Under the pieces are notes generated by a model. That model was not told the DNA's origin, made no database searches, and saw only the letters and a list, made by a program, of their open reading frames with translations. The position numbers were made by a program, and so were the translations under genes. This document shows positions 10,746 through 22,583 of a stretch of DNA of 64,000 nt, in pieces. Source of the DNA: Amphimedon queenslandica (Eukaryota > Porifera > Demospongiae > Haplosclerida > Niphatidae); the NCBI RefSeq assembly GCF_000090795.2, contig NW_003546441.1:66561-130560 (forward strand), read 5' to 3'. Position 1 is the stretch's first letter. Every line of letters starts with the position of its first letter.

Positions 10746-12852
10746 CTTTAATTTTCTGTGGTCTCTCTGATTCAGGATGATTTGTATCGGTGTTGTTCCC
10801 ACTCTCATTGGTTTTATCATCAGAATGATCAGGCACTATAGGGAACTGACTATTGGTCTTAATACCAGCAGCACCTGAGGCTGAATATAAAAAGAATGAT
10901 AATTTCAACATAATACTTTAAGGCTATAATCACTGATACATTTAGTTATAAGTATATACATGTAAATAATGTGAAACTACATGTATTATACTGCCAGTGA
11001 CTGCTTATACAATGTACCTTTCTGTTGATCATCATTGGACTCACTGATCTGTGTGGGGGAATCAATTGAAGCTGATTTGACCTCTTGAATTGTTGGCTCT
11101 ATATATTAAGGATAACTTAAAATCAACTTGTAGTGTATAGTAGCTAGTGTATCACTATGTTTTACTATCACCGAACCATACGAAAACCACCAAAAAAGAA
11201 TAATGCATTAATGAGCTAGTGAAGTGACCTAATAGTAACCTAAAATAAATGCCTACAACTTTTTATGAGGTGTATTCATTACAGTTACAAACAAAACTGA
11301 AATAATTACTATTGCAACTAAATATAATCATTAATAACAAACAATTTTATTAATTTTTTACCACTTGCTAAAATTGGGGCTAAATTTCACATGTCAGGTG
11401 TGATAGTATATGAGCTACAGTTATTTCCACAATAAATATTTTCAATTGCAATTGCTGAATTACATAAAAATCCAGTAATCATTAGTTGTCAAATTACAAC
11501 AGCCATGACTGTTAAACATACTATCACATACATGTACACATAAAACTAGTGACAGTGAGTGCTTATACCTTTATGTTGATCATCATTGGACTCACTGGTG
11601 GTCTGAGTTGGTGGGTAATTTTTGTCCTTTGGAGTTGTTGGCTCTGTATAAGTATAGACATAAAACAGTCACTAAAATTGCAATTGCTGGACATGCTATT
11701 TTTAAAAGGTTAATTGCTAACATAGTCATGTAAATATGTGAAACTAGTGACAGTGAGTGCTTATACCTTTTTGTTCATCATCATTGGACTCACTGATCTC
11801 TGTGGCTGAGTGATTTTTGTCTTCTGGAATTGTTGGCTCTGTATAAGTATAAAAATGAAAACAATCATAATATTATTGATACTCCATAATTCAGCAGGAT
11901 GAGTATCTTTCTGTTTGTACATGTACTGTACTAGTGGGTAGAGCCTGACTATAATGTACCTTTCTGTTGATCATCATTGGACTCACTGATCTGTGTGGGG
12001 GAATCATTTGTAGCTGGTTTGACTTTGACCTTTTGAATTCCTGGCTCTATATATTAAGTATATAATATGAAACAACATCTACTTGCATGTATAATACATG
12101 TATAGTGTATTGGTATTTTTACTATTACTAAACTACAAAAGCCAACTCACATGTGAAAGAATAAGTACATGTACATATACAATGAGCTAGACAATTGTAA
12201 TTTTGCTAGGTGAAGTGAGTGTACATGCACACACTATCACATACATACATATATAGATACATGTAATATGAAACTAGTGACAGTGAGTGCTTATACCTTT
12301 ATGTTCATCATCATCGGACTCACTGGTGGCCTGAGTTGGTGGGTAATTTTTGTCCTTTGGAGTTATTGGCTCTGTATAAGAACAATACATAAAAACAGTC
12401 ACCTATTACCATTCATACTTCACAATTATTGGGGTTTATAAGTTTAATTGCTGATATAGTCATGTAAATATATAAAACTAGTGACAGTAAGTGCTCATAC
12501 CTTTTTGTTGATCATCCTTGAACTCACTGGTCTGTGTGGACGAGTCTTCTGGAGTTGTTGGCTCTGTATAAGTATAAACATGAAAACAGTCATAATATTA
12601 TTGATACTCCACAATTCAGCAGGATAAGTATCTTTCTGTTTTCTGATACATAGGTATTCTAAGTATTTTAATTGCTAATAGTCATTATAACTATTATAAG
12701 TACATACATGTACATGTAAATAATTTGAAACTACATGTATCATACTGATAGTGACTGCTTATACAATGTACCTTTCTGTTGATCATCATTGGACTCACTG
12801 ATCTGTGTGGGGGAATCATTTGTAGTTGGTTTCATCTCTTGAATTCCTGGCT
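10746..12852 (-). CDS. Linker exon array, block II (8 exons)
   Basis: Transcription order: 12852-12772 (A, 81), 12563-12501 (C, 63), 12371-12297 (B, 75), 12046-11960 (A, 87), 11838-11767 (G, 72), 11643-11569 (B, 75), 11098-11018 (A, 81), 10880-10746 (D, 135). All are phase 1-1 and open. The 87-bp A exon differs from the usual 81 bp by a duplicated Val-Lys pair, and the D exon lacks one codon, so length changes come in threes. Type A reads E-P-G-I-Q-E-V-K-P-x-T-N-D-S-P-T-Q-I and then SESNDDQQK. The block ends at the intron leading to the internal CARD exon. Confidence 0.75.
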
Positions 12853-13040
12853 CTATATTAAGTATATAATATGAAACAACATCCACTTGCATGTATAATA
12901 CATGTACAGTGTATTGGCATTTTTTATTGTCACTAAATTGCAAAAACCCACTCATATGTAAAATAATATTTTTGCTAGGTGAAGTGAGTGTACATTAAAC
13001 ACACACTATCACATACATACACATACATGTAATATGAAAC

Positions 13041-13262
13041 TACTGTATAGCGCTTTATTTTTGACAAGTTTCGAGGAGCTAAACTTTTGCTATTTTTGCG
13101 GTTAGCATGAAACCGCAAAATTAAAGATCCGCTAAAATTTCAATTGCTATTAAAGGCGTGGTACTAACATTGCAAATCCACAAAAGTTATTTCTGCAAAA
13201 AATTGATTTTTATCAATCCGTGAAATTTTAGCTCCACAAAATTAAAGCACTATATTGTATGT
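13041..13262. mobile_element. TACTGTATA/TACCGTATA-type inverted-repeat MITE
   Basis: Its ends are imperfect inverted copies reading TATAGCGCTTTA at the left and TAAAGCACTATA at the right. It has no coding capacity and is about 220 bp. It belongs with the other short elements of this window whose ends read TACCGTATA. Confidence 0.65.
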
Positions 13263-13277
13263 AATGAGTGCTTATAC

Positions 13278-14958
13278 CTTTTTGCTGATCATTGGACTCA
13301 CTGGTGGTCTGAGTTGGTAAGTAATTTTTGTCCTTTGGAGTTGTTGGCTCTGTATAAACATAGGTATAAGTTAGTGTTGTATTGGTATACCATTACTAAT
13401 ACTAAAAGTATTTTGGTACTGGGTCATGAAATTTGGTATATCATAACTAAAACTAATACTAAAAGTATTAAAATACCATAACTAAAACCAATACTAAAAA
13501 TAGCACAAATTGCTTTACTAAAATTTATAACCAATATTCATTTCTATGCAATACATTTGGTACAACAATGTTCACTGAAGGGTAAACAGATTAGATTGAT
13601 ATCACTAGATTATCATGTGCAAGTTCATGAAGCACATGTTATGTGTAACTATCTTAGTTGCAAATAGTGATGGGCGATATGGCCCATTTTCTTAATTTTC
13701 GATAACGATCGATATTGGACTTTTAAAGGAAATATCGATTATTAACGATACGATAACCACACCTTCATTTTGGGGGTGTGTCAAGGGTGTGGCTAATGAT
13801 TTTGGCACAGATATAACTGTACTTGTCATGAGAGAAGATCATTTTCATGCTCTTGAGCTTGGTTCTCTTCTGATTGGGGTAGGCTGAGCTAACAACTGGT
13901 CAGTTGCTTCTTTCTTGCAGTTCAACAGTGCAATTACTTATTAAAATTAATTATTTAACCTTAATAAATGGGCGTGGTCAATAGATCGATGAAAATTGCA
14001 TAAAAATTTCGATAATGATTCAAATCGATTCCGTAAAATATCGTTTATATCGATAAAGAATCGATATATCGCCCATCACTAGTTGCAAAATGGCTACTAA
14101 AAGTGGAAGACCAAAGAACAGTAACGTATGAGACTACTACACTTATGATGCAGAACTAATACCATTAATTTTAATACAATTAAATCATTAGTCTAAAATT
14201 AATAGTGTGACTAGAGTTAGTTTTGTTAAATTACATGTAAGTACCATAATCTACCAAAATTAATATTCGTTACCAATACCAATAGAGTTTTACTTTCGGT
14301 AAAATTACTAAAACTAATATCTATAAATCATGAGTATTGGTGAAAATACCATAACTAAAACCAAATCCAAAGTGTGATACCAATACAACACTAGTATAAG
14401 TATAGACATAAAGTAGCCACCAGTTATTATCATTCATACTCTACAATTATTGGGGTGAGCCTACTAAGCAGGATGTGGTCTTTCTGTGAGTACATGTACA
14501 GCTAACTATTTTTATAAGGTTAATTGCTGTATAGTCATGTAAATACGTATATATTTTTGATAGTGACAGTGAGTGCTTATACCTTTTTGTTGATCATCAT
14601 TGGACTCACTGATCTGTGTGGAGGAATCATTTGTAGTTGGTTTGACTTTTTGAATTCCTGGTTCTATATTAAGTATATAACAACATCCACTTGCATGTAT
14701 AATACATGTATAGTCTATTGGCTTTTTTACTATCATTAAACTGCAAAAACCAACTCACATATAAAGAATATGTACATGTACAACAAGCTAGACAATTGTA
14801 ATTTTGCTAGGTGAAGTGAGTGTACATTAAACTATCACATCGTATACATGTAATATGAAACTAGTGACAGTGAATGCTTATACCTTTATGTTCATCATCA
14901 TTGGTCTCACTGGTGGTCTGAGTTGGTGGGTAATTTTTGTCCTTTGGAGCTGTTGGTT
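13278..14958 (-). CDS. Linker exon array, block III (3 exons)
   Basis: Transcription order: 14958-14884 (B, 75), 14663-14583 (A, 81), 13349-13278 (B with a one-codon deletion, 72). All are phase 1-1. The missing codon lies in the otherwise invariant NDDQ core, where one Asp is lost. The large intron between the A and the short B exon holds two nested transposons. Confidence 0.7.
13372..14393. mobile_element. hAT-like element, outer of a nested pair
   Basis: It has perfect 17-bp terminal inverted repeats (TAGTGTTGTATTGGTAT) and an 8-bp target duplication, GTATAAGT, at 13364-13371 and 14394-14401. It is about 1.0 kb including the inner element and is AT-rich, with repeated ACTAAAACTAA-like subterminal motifs. 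No transposase frame is visible. Confidence 0.85.
13665..14081. mobile_element. hAT-like element nested in the previous one
   Basis: A 417-bp element with terminal inverted repeats TAGTGATGGGCGATAT and an 8-bp target duplication GTTGCAAA (13657-13664 and 14082-14089). The interior is rich in ATCGAT-like motifs. It inserted after the outer element. Confidence 0.85.
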
Positions 14959-15182
14959 CTGTATAAATATACACATAAAAACAGTCACCTATTATCATTC
15001 ATACTCTACAATTATTGGGGTGAGCCTTCTAAGCAGAATGTGGTCCTTCTGTATGTACATGTACAGTACATTTATTCTAACTATTTTTGTACTGTAGTGT
15101 GTGAGTGTATCAAAGGCACCACCACAAATTTATATAGTGGAGACCACAGGAGGGGTAGTTAGAAGTGTCATTTACATAATAG

Positions 15183-15345
15183 TTATAGCACAGTAAAGAG
15201 TAATGTATGGCTGATAACGGCACGAGGGGTGGAGTCAAAACAGCCAATACAGCACGAGGCGCGAAGCTCTGAGTGCTGTATTGGCTGTCAAGACTCCACT
15301 CCGAGTGCCGTTATCAGCCATACAGCACTCTTTACTGTGCTATAA
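15183..15345. mobile_element. Hairpin MITE (about 163 bp)
   Basis: Almost the entire element is one inverted repeat. The left arm starts TTATAGCACAGTAAAGAG and the right arm ends CTCTTTACTGTGCTATAA, with TATGGCTGATAACGGCA inside each arm and a further inner pair CAGCCAATACAGCAC. Transcribed, it would form a long near-perfect stem. Confidence 0.8.
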
Positions 15346-15737
15346 TTAATTTATGGGATATAGTGGGCACATCAAAGGCGTCCGCCAAATGCACTCCTAG
15401 AGAAGTTTTCTCGAGTCTTCAAGGTTGAGACAAGGTCGGTACAAACATTTAAAGGCTCGAAAGACAATTTTCTTTGCCACATAACACGGACTTGGCTGCC
15501 CGACGATCAATACAAGAACATCTCTGGGCACTGAAAGACAGCAAAATGCCGACAATGGTCGTAAAGGAGTGTTGTGAGTCTGTTCTGCAATAGGTAGAGC
15601 AGTTTCATTTCTTCTCTGGTCACAAAGAGCTTCTCACCCAGTACTGCTAGCCATTGTGAAGCCAACCAACCGACACTGTACTAGTGCTGTATGCAATATA
15701 ACAGAACAGGCAGTGCCTTTGATGCGCCCACGTAGTA

Positions 15738-15945
15738 TACCGTATAGCCACAAAGTTTCGAGGCAATAAACTTTCGCGAATCAGGCCACAAGTCTTTTTT
15801 CGTGAATTAACTTTCGCGGTTCTTATTATAAAGCACACGTGTTTATGGGCAATACGGATAATTTTATGGAATTAACTTTCGCGAATACAGAAAATCTGCG
15901 AAAACAGCGAAAGTTGTACCCTCAAAATTAAGTGGCTATACGGTA
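15738..15945. mobile_element. TACCGTATA-family MITE
   Basis: It starts TACCGTATAGCCAC and ends with an inverted copy (GTGGCTATACGGTA). The interior contains several TTTCGCGAA-like inverted motifs. It has no coding capacity. Confidence 0.75.
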
Positions 15946-16058
15946 CTATAATGGTAGTTAAGGTTATAAATCCTGATAATCATTTATTATAAGTACATAC
16001 ATGTAAATAATGTGAAGCTACATGTATCATACTGATAGTGACTGCTTATACAATGTAC

Positions 16059-18175
16059 CTTTCTGTTGATCATCATTGGACTCACTGATCTGTGTGGGAG
16101 AATCATTTGTAGTTGGTTTGACCTCTTGAATTCCTGGCTCTATATTAAATATATATTAATATGAAAAAACATCCACTTGCATGTATAACGGTATAGCAAG
16201 GCTGCAAAAGTCATGGCAGCCATTTTAAAGTGAGGTGAATCCTACTTAGTAATGCTACCATGTTACTAATACATGCATAGTGTATTGGCATTTTCTATTA
16301 TCACTAAACTGCAAAACCAACTCATATGTGAAAGAATATGTACATGTAGAACAAGCTAGACAATTGTAACTTTGCTAGGTGAAGTGAGTGTATGTTAATG
16401 ACATATGTACATGTACATGTAATATGAAACTATGTAGTGAGTGCTTATACCTTTTTGTTCATCATCATTGGACTCACTGGTTTGAGTCAGTGGGTAAGTT
16501 TTGTTCTTTGGAGTTGTTGGCTCTGTATGAAAACGATCATTAATTATCATTCATATATAAAGCATGTATGTCTGCCTGCATGTACATGAATGTATGATTA
16601 AAGGCATTCTTTTTATAAAATTAATTGCTGATTATAGTGAACATAACTACATGTATTATAAATGCATGAATAATGTGAAACTAGTGACAGTGAGTGCTTA
16701 TACCTTTCTGCTGATCATCATTGGACTCACTGGTGGTTTGTGTGGATGTGTCTTCTGGAGTTGTTGGCTCTGTATAAGTATAAACATGAAAACAGTCATA
16801 ATATTATTGATACTCTGCAATTTAGCAAGATGAGTATCTTTCTGTTATCTGATGCATAGGTATTCTAAGTATTTTAATTGCTGATAGTCATTATAACTAT
16901 TATAAGTACATACTGGTACATGCAAATAATGTGAAGCTACATGTATCATACTGATAGTGACTGCTTATACAATGTACCTTTCTGTTGATCATCATTGGAC
17001 TCACTGATCTGTGTGGGGGAATCATTTGTAATTGGTTTGACCTCCTGAATTCCTGGCTCTATATTAAGTATATAATATGAAACAACATCCACTTGCATGT
17101 ATAATACATGTATATTGTATTGGCATTTTTTATTGTCACTAAATTGCAAAAACACACTCATATGTGAAATAATATGTACAAGCTAGACAATTGTAATTTT
17201 GCTAGGTGAAATGAGTGTACACACTATCACATACACATACATGTAATATGAAACTAGTAACAGTAAGTGCTTATACCTCTTTGTTCATCATCATTGGACT
17301 CACTGGTTTGATTTTTGTCCTGTGCAGTTATTGGTTCTGTATGAAAACAGTCACTAATTATTATTCATATACTAAGCAGCATGTGTGTCTGTCTTCATGT
17401 GCATGAATGTTAATTTATGGGCATTCTGAATATTTTTATAAGATTAATTGCTGATCATAACTTAATATACCGTATAACGCTTTAATTTGGCGGAGTTTTA
17501 TTTTGGCGATTGGCGGTTTGCAAGCAGGATCACCAATATTAAAACTGCCAATCATTAATGTGCATGCTCAGTAATGCACGTGTACACAAAAATCGTCAAA
17601 TTAAAAACCACCAATTACAATTTTACAGCAAAATCGCCAAAATAAAGCGCCGCCAAAATAAAGCATTATACGGTAATTACATGTATTATAAATACATGAA
17701 TAATGTGAAACCAGTGACCATAGGCGGCGGCAGGGTCGGGCATGGACGGGCAATGCCCGACCAAAAATTTTGACCGGAAATGAAAATTTAATAAATGACA
17801 TCATTTTTAGTCATAAATAATTACCATGGCTAGCAAGAGACAGTCTTTTCTGCTTTCCTTTGTCAACAAGCCTTCCAGGAGGACCAGGACTAGCACTTTA
17901 CAGGTTGGATAGAGCTTTACAGATAAGATAGGGGGCCTTTTAGGCTCATTTTTATGCTTTATCATATTGTATGCGTGCGTTGAGTATACGCCCAAAAATA
18001 GGCAGAGAAAGTGGGTGTGGCCAAAATCACGGCGCACTTTGCGCGCCATTTTTTGCCCGACTGCTCTTCAAATCCTGCCGCCGCCTATGCCAGTGACAAT
18101 GAGTGCTTATACCTTTTTGTTCATCATCATTGGACTCACTGGTTTGTGTGGAGGAGTCTTTTTGAGTTGTTGGCT
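16059..18175 (-). CDS. Linker exon array, block IV (6 exons)
   Basis: Transcription order: 18175-18113 (C, 63), 17336-17277 (short E, 60), 17058-16978 (A, 81), 16769-16704 (C, 66), 16522-16451 (E, 72), 16139-16059 (A, 81). All are phase 1-1, with open frames. Short E exons read EPITAQDKNQ and then TSESNDDEQR; E exons end SNDDEQK instead of SNDDQQK. Confidence 0.75.
17468..17675. mobile_element. TACCGTATA-family MITE
   Basis: The left end TACCGTATAACGCTTTA is matched by the inverted right end TAAAGCATTATACGGTA. The subterminal repeats contain GGCGATT/AATCGCC-like motifs. It lies in an array intron. Confidence 0.8.
17719..18089. mobile_element. hAT-like MITE with CCAGTGAC target duplication
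   Basis: A 371-bp element with inverted ends CATAGGCGGCGGCAGG and flanking CCAGTGAC copies at 17711-17718 and 18090-18097. The target duplication falls in the conserved intron sequence next to a linker-exon donor. There is no open reading frame of note. Confidence 0.85.
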
Positions 18176-18405
18176 CTGTATAAGTATAAACATGAAAACA
18201 GTCATAATATTATTGATACTCCACAATTCAGCAGGATGAGTATCTTTCTGTTACTACATGTGCATGTATACAAGATGCACTGGTATTCTAAGTATTTTTA
18301 TAAGGTAATAATTGCTGATATTTATTATAATTATTATAAGTACATACATATAAATGATATGAAACTACATGTATCATACTGATAGTGACTGCTTATACAA
18401 TGTAC

Positions 18406-20417
18406 CTTTCTGTTGATCATCATTGGACTCGCTGATCTGTGTGGGGGAATCATTTGTAGTTGGTTTGACCTCTTGAATTCCTGGCTCTATATTAAATATA
18501 TAATATGAAACAATATCCACTTGCATGTATAATACATGTATATTATATTGGCATTTTTTACTATCACTAAAGTAAAAGAATGTGTAATTACCACGAGCTA
18601 GAGAGTTGGAATTTTGCTAGGTGAAGTGAGTGTATATGCACACACTATCACATACATACACATACAGATACATGTAATATGAAACTAGTGATAGTGAGTG
18701 CTTATACCTTTTTGTTCATCATCATTGGACTCGCTGGTGGTCTGAGTTGGTGGGTAATTTTTGTCCTCTGGATTTGTTGGCTCTGTATAAGTACAAGCAT
18801 AAAAACAGTCACCTATTATCATTCATACTCTACAATTATTGGGGTGAGCCTACTAACCAGAATAAATGTATTCTAGCTATTTTTATAAGGTTAATTGCTG
18901 ATATAGTCATGTAATACCGTATACCGGTTTATTTTCATAGTAAAATATTTTTGCAAATTTTCTGGTTTCTTGCTCTGCCACAAAATTTTTGCACCACAAA
19001 ATTCTGCATTTCCATTGCCATGTGATGCAGTCTGCCATAAGCTATACACAAAAATTAATTCTGCAAAATCTTAGAAATGCAAGATTCACAAAAATTTTCT
19101 ACTACGAAAATAAACCGGTATACGGTATGTGACTGTGACAGTTGCTTATACCTTTCTGTTGATCATCATTGGACTCACTGATCTGTGTGGGGGAATCATT
19201 TGTAGTTGGTTTGACCTCTTGAATTCCTGGCTCTATATTAAGTATATAATATGAAACAACATTCACTTGCATGCATAATACATGTGTATATGTACTGGTA
19301 TTTTTATTTATTTTTATTAAAATAATAATCACAAACACACATTTTACCTTCAATTTTCTGTGGCATTTCTGATTCAGGATAATTCATATCAGTGTTGTTC
19401 CCACTCTCATTGGTGGTTTTATCGTCAGAATGATCAGGCACTATAGGGAACTGACTATCAGTCTTAACACCAGCAGCACCTGAGGCTGAATAAAAAAGAA
19501 TGATAATTTCAACATAATACTTTATTGGCCTCGCCCAGCTTTGTGTAGGCGAGGACTAGGTACTACTGTTGTCTGTCTGTACAACAAGCTAGATGTACAA
19601 CAAGCCAGACAATTTTAATTTTGCTAGGTGAAATGAGTGTATGTTAAGCACACACTATCACATACACATACATGTAATACGAAACTATGTAGTGAGTGCT
19701 TATACCTTTCTGTTGATCATCATTGGACTCACTGGTTTCAGTCGGTGAGTAATTTTTGTCCTTTGGAGTTGTTGGCTCTGTATAAGTATAAACATGAAAA
19801 CAGTCATAATATTATTGATACTCCACAATTTAGCAGGATGAGTATCTTTCAGTTTGTACATGCACATGTATGCATGATGTATTCTAATGCTGCGTTTACA
19901 CTACAGAAGTGGGCCAAACTGTGCTGAACCAGGCTGAGCTGGCCCTGCTGTACTAACCATGCTGGCCTGGTTTGGCCCAGCTCACTTCAGCTCAGTTTGG
20001 TTACTGTTTACACTATCAAAGGAAACTGTGCTGGCCCACTTTAAACAGGGCTGGCTCAGTTAAAGAAGCTAGTGTAAACACAGTATAAGTATTTGAATAA
20101 GGTTGTAATTGCTGATAGTCATTGTAACTATTACAAGTACAGCAAATTGCAGAGATCTTGCAAACCAATTCATAAACCAATCTATGAACTTCAAAGGGGA
20201 CTGTCTAAATTGAGGTGTGTCTTGTATTGTGTGGTCACATTACCACCTACTTGGCAGTTTGCAAATAGCTGTACATACATGTAAATAATGTCAAGCTACA
20301 TGTATCATACTGCCAGTGACTGCTTATACAATGTACCTTTCTGTTGATCATCATTGGACTCACTGATCTGTGTGGGGGAATCATTTGTAGTTGGTTTCAC
20401 CTCTTGAATTCCTGACT
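18406..20417 (-). CDS. Linker exon array, block V (6 exons)
   Basis: Transcription order: 20417-20337 (A, 81), 19777-19706 (F, 72), 19485-19348 (D, 138), 19232-19152 (A, 81), 18782-18708 (B, 75), 18486-18406 (A, 81). All are phase 1-1. F exons contain NYSPTETSESNDDQQK. The order F-D-A-B-A recurs exactly at 23633-22281, together with its introns and a TACCGTATA element. Confidence 0.75.
18915..19127. mobile_element. TACCGTATACCGG-subfamily MITE, copy 1
   Basis: Its ends are TACCGTATACCGGTTTATTT and the inverted copy. Near-identical copies lie at 22788-22983 and 27667-27879, each at the same place between a type B and a type A exon. They therefore spread by segmental duplication rather than by three insertions. 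Confidence 0.8.
19888..20085. mobile_element. Harbinger-like MITE with TAA target duplication
   Basis: A 198-bp element with inverted ends T-G-CTGCGTTTACAC and the complement of T-A-CTGTGTTTACAC, flanked by TAA. The duplicated segment at about 23735 shows the empty site (GTATTCTAAGTATTTG), which proves the insertion boundaries. It is GC-richer than its surroundings. Confidence 0.85.
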
Positions 20418-20655
20418 CTATATTAAGTATATAATATGAAACAACATCCACTTGCATGTATAATACATGTATACTCTATTGGCATTTTTTATTGTCACTA
20501 AATTGCAAAAACCCACTCATATGGGAAAGGATATGTACATTACAAGCTAGACAATTGTAATTTTGCTAGGTGAAGTGAGTGTATGTTAAGCACACACTAT
20601 CACATACACATGCACATATATGTAATATGAAACTAGTGACAGTGAGTGCTTATAC

Positions 20656-22361
20656 CTTTATGTTGATCATCATTGGACTCACTGGTGGTCTGAGTTGGTG
20701 GGTAATTTTTGTCCTTTGGAGTTGCTGGCTCTGTATAAGTATAGACATAAAAACANNNNNNNNNNNNNNNNNNNNNNNNNNNNNNNNNNNNNNNNNNNNN
20801 NNNNNNNNNNNNNNNNNNNNNNNNNNNNNNNNNNNNNNNNNNNNNNNNNNNNNNNNNNNNNNNGAGTATCTTTCTGTTAGTCACTAAGTGCATGCATGCA
20901 AGATGCATAGGTACTGGTATTCAAAGTATTTTAATTGCTGATAGTCATTACAACTATTATAAGTACATACATGTAAATAATGTGACACTACATGTATCAT
21001 ACTGATAGTGACTGCTTATACTATGTACCTTTATGTTGATCATCATTGGACTCACTGGTGGTCTGAGTTGGCGGGTAATTTTTGTCCTTTGGAGTTGTTG
21101 GCTCTGTATAAGTATAGACATAAAAACAGTCACCTAATATCATTCATACTCTACAATTATTGGGTGAGCCTTCTAAACAGGATGTACCGTATAGCAGAAA
21201 ATTTTGGAAGGAACTAAATTTGGTAAAATTGGCATTATGATAGCCATTCACCAAAATAAAAATCTGCCAAATTCGCCAATCTCCAAAATTTAGCAATTTG
21301 CCAAATTTTAGTCCCTCTAAAATTTCCCACTGGTATGTACATGTACAGTACATGTATTCTAACTAATTTATTGCTGATATAATTATGTAAATATATGAAA
21401 TGTACTAGTGACAGTGAGTGCTTATACCTTTTTTATGATCATCATTGGACTCACTGGTCTGTGTGGGGGAATCATTTGTAGTTGGTTTTACTTCTTGAAT
21501 TCCTGGCTCTATATTAAGTATAATATGAACAACATCCACTTGCATGTATAATACATGTATAGTGTATTGACTTTTTTACTATCACTAAACTGCAAAAACC
21601 AACTCATACACATGTACATGTGAAAGAATATGTATATGTAGAACAAGCTAGACAATTGTAATTTTGCTAGGTGAAGTGAGTGTATGTTAATGACATACAT
21701 ACATATACATGTAATATGAAACTATGTAGTGAGTGCCTATACCTTTTTGTTCATCATCATTGGACTCACTGGTTTGAGTCAGTGGGTAAGTTTTGTCCTT
21801 TGGAATTGCTGGCTCTGTATGAAAACAATCATTAATTATTATTCATATACAGAGCATGTGTGCCTGTCGTCTACATGTACATGAATCATAAATGTATGAT
21901 TAATGGGCATTCTTTTGATAAGATTGATTGCTGATTATAGTGAACATAACTACATGTATTATAAATGCATGAATAATGTGAAACTAGTGACAGTGAGTGC
22001 TTATACCTTCATGTTGATCATCATTGGACTCACTGGTGGTTTGTGTGGATGTGTCTTCTGGAGTTGTTGGCTCTGTATAAGTTTAAACATGAAAACAGTC
22101 ATAATATTATTGACACTCCACAATTCAGTAAGATGAGTATCTTTCTGTTATCTGATGCATAGGTATTCTAAGTATTTTAATTGCTGATAGTCATTATAAC
22201 TATTATAAGTACATACTGGTACATGCAAATAATGTGAAACTACATGTATCATACTGATAGTGACTGCTTATACAATGTACCTTTCTGTTGATCATCATTG
22301 GACTCATTGATCTGTGTGGGGGAATCATTTGTAGTTGGTTTGACCTCTTGAATTCCTGGCT
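20656..22361 (-). CDS. Linker exon array, block VI (6 exons)
   Basis: Transcription order: 22361-22281 (A, 81), 22072-22007 (C, 66), 21814-21743 (E, 72), 21508-21428 (A, 81), 21103-21029 (B, 75), 20730-20656 (B, 75). All are phase 1-1. Two B exons stand next to each other across the assembly gap at 20756-20863. The regular alternation suggests that at least one exon may be missing there. The A exon at 21428 ends SNDDHKK rather than SNDDQQK. Confidence 0.72.
20756..20863. other. Assembly gap (108 N) in exon array
   Basis: A run of N inside the repeat array. A gap here is expected from collapsed near-identical repeats, so the exon count of the array is a minimum. Confidence 0.95.
21185..21335. 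mobile_element. Degenerate TACCGTATA-family MITE
   Basis: The left end is TACCGTATAGCAG. The right end is a degraded inverted copy (CCACTGGTA). The interior has inverted GGCAAATT/AATTTGCC-like motifs. Confidence 0.55.
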
Positions 22362-22583
22362 CTATATTAAATATATAATATGAAACAATATCCACTTGCA
22401 TGTATAATACATGTATATTATATTGGCATTTTTTACTATCACTAAAGTAAAAGAATGTGTACATTACCACGAGCTAGAGAGTTGGAATTTTACTAGGTGA
22501 AGTGAGTGTACATGCACACACTATCACATACATATACATACACATACATGTAATATGAAACTAGTGACAGTGAGTGCTTATAC

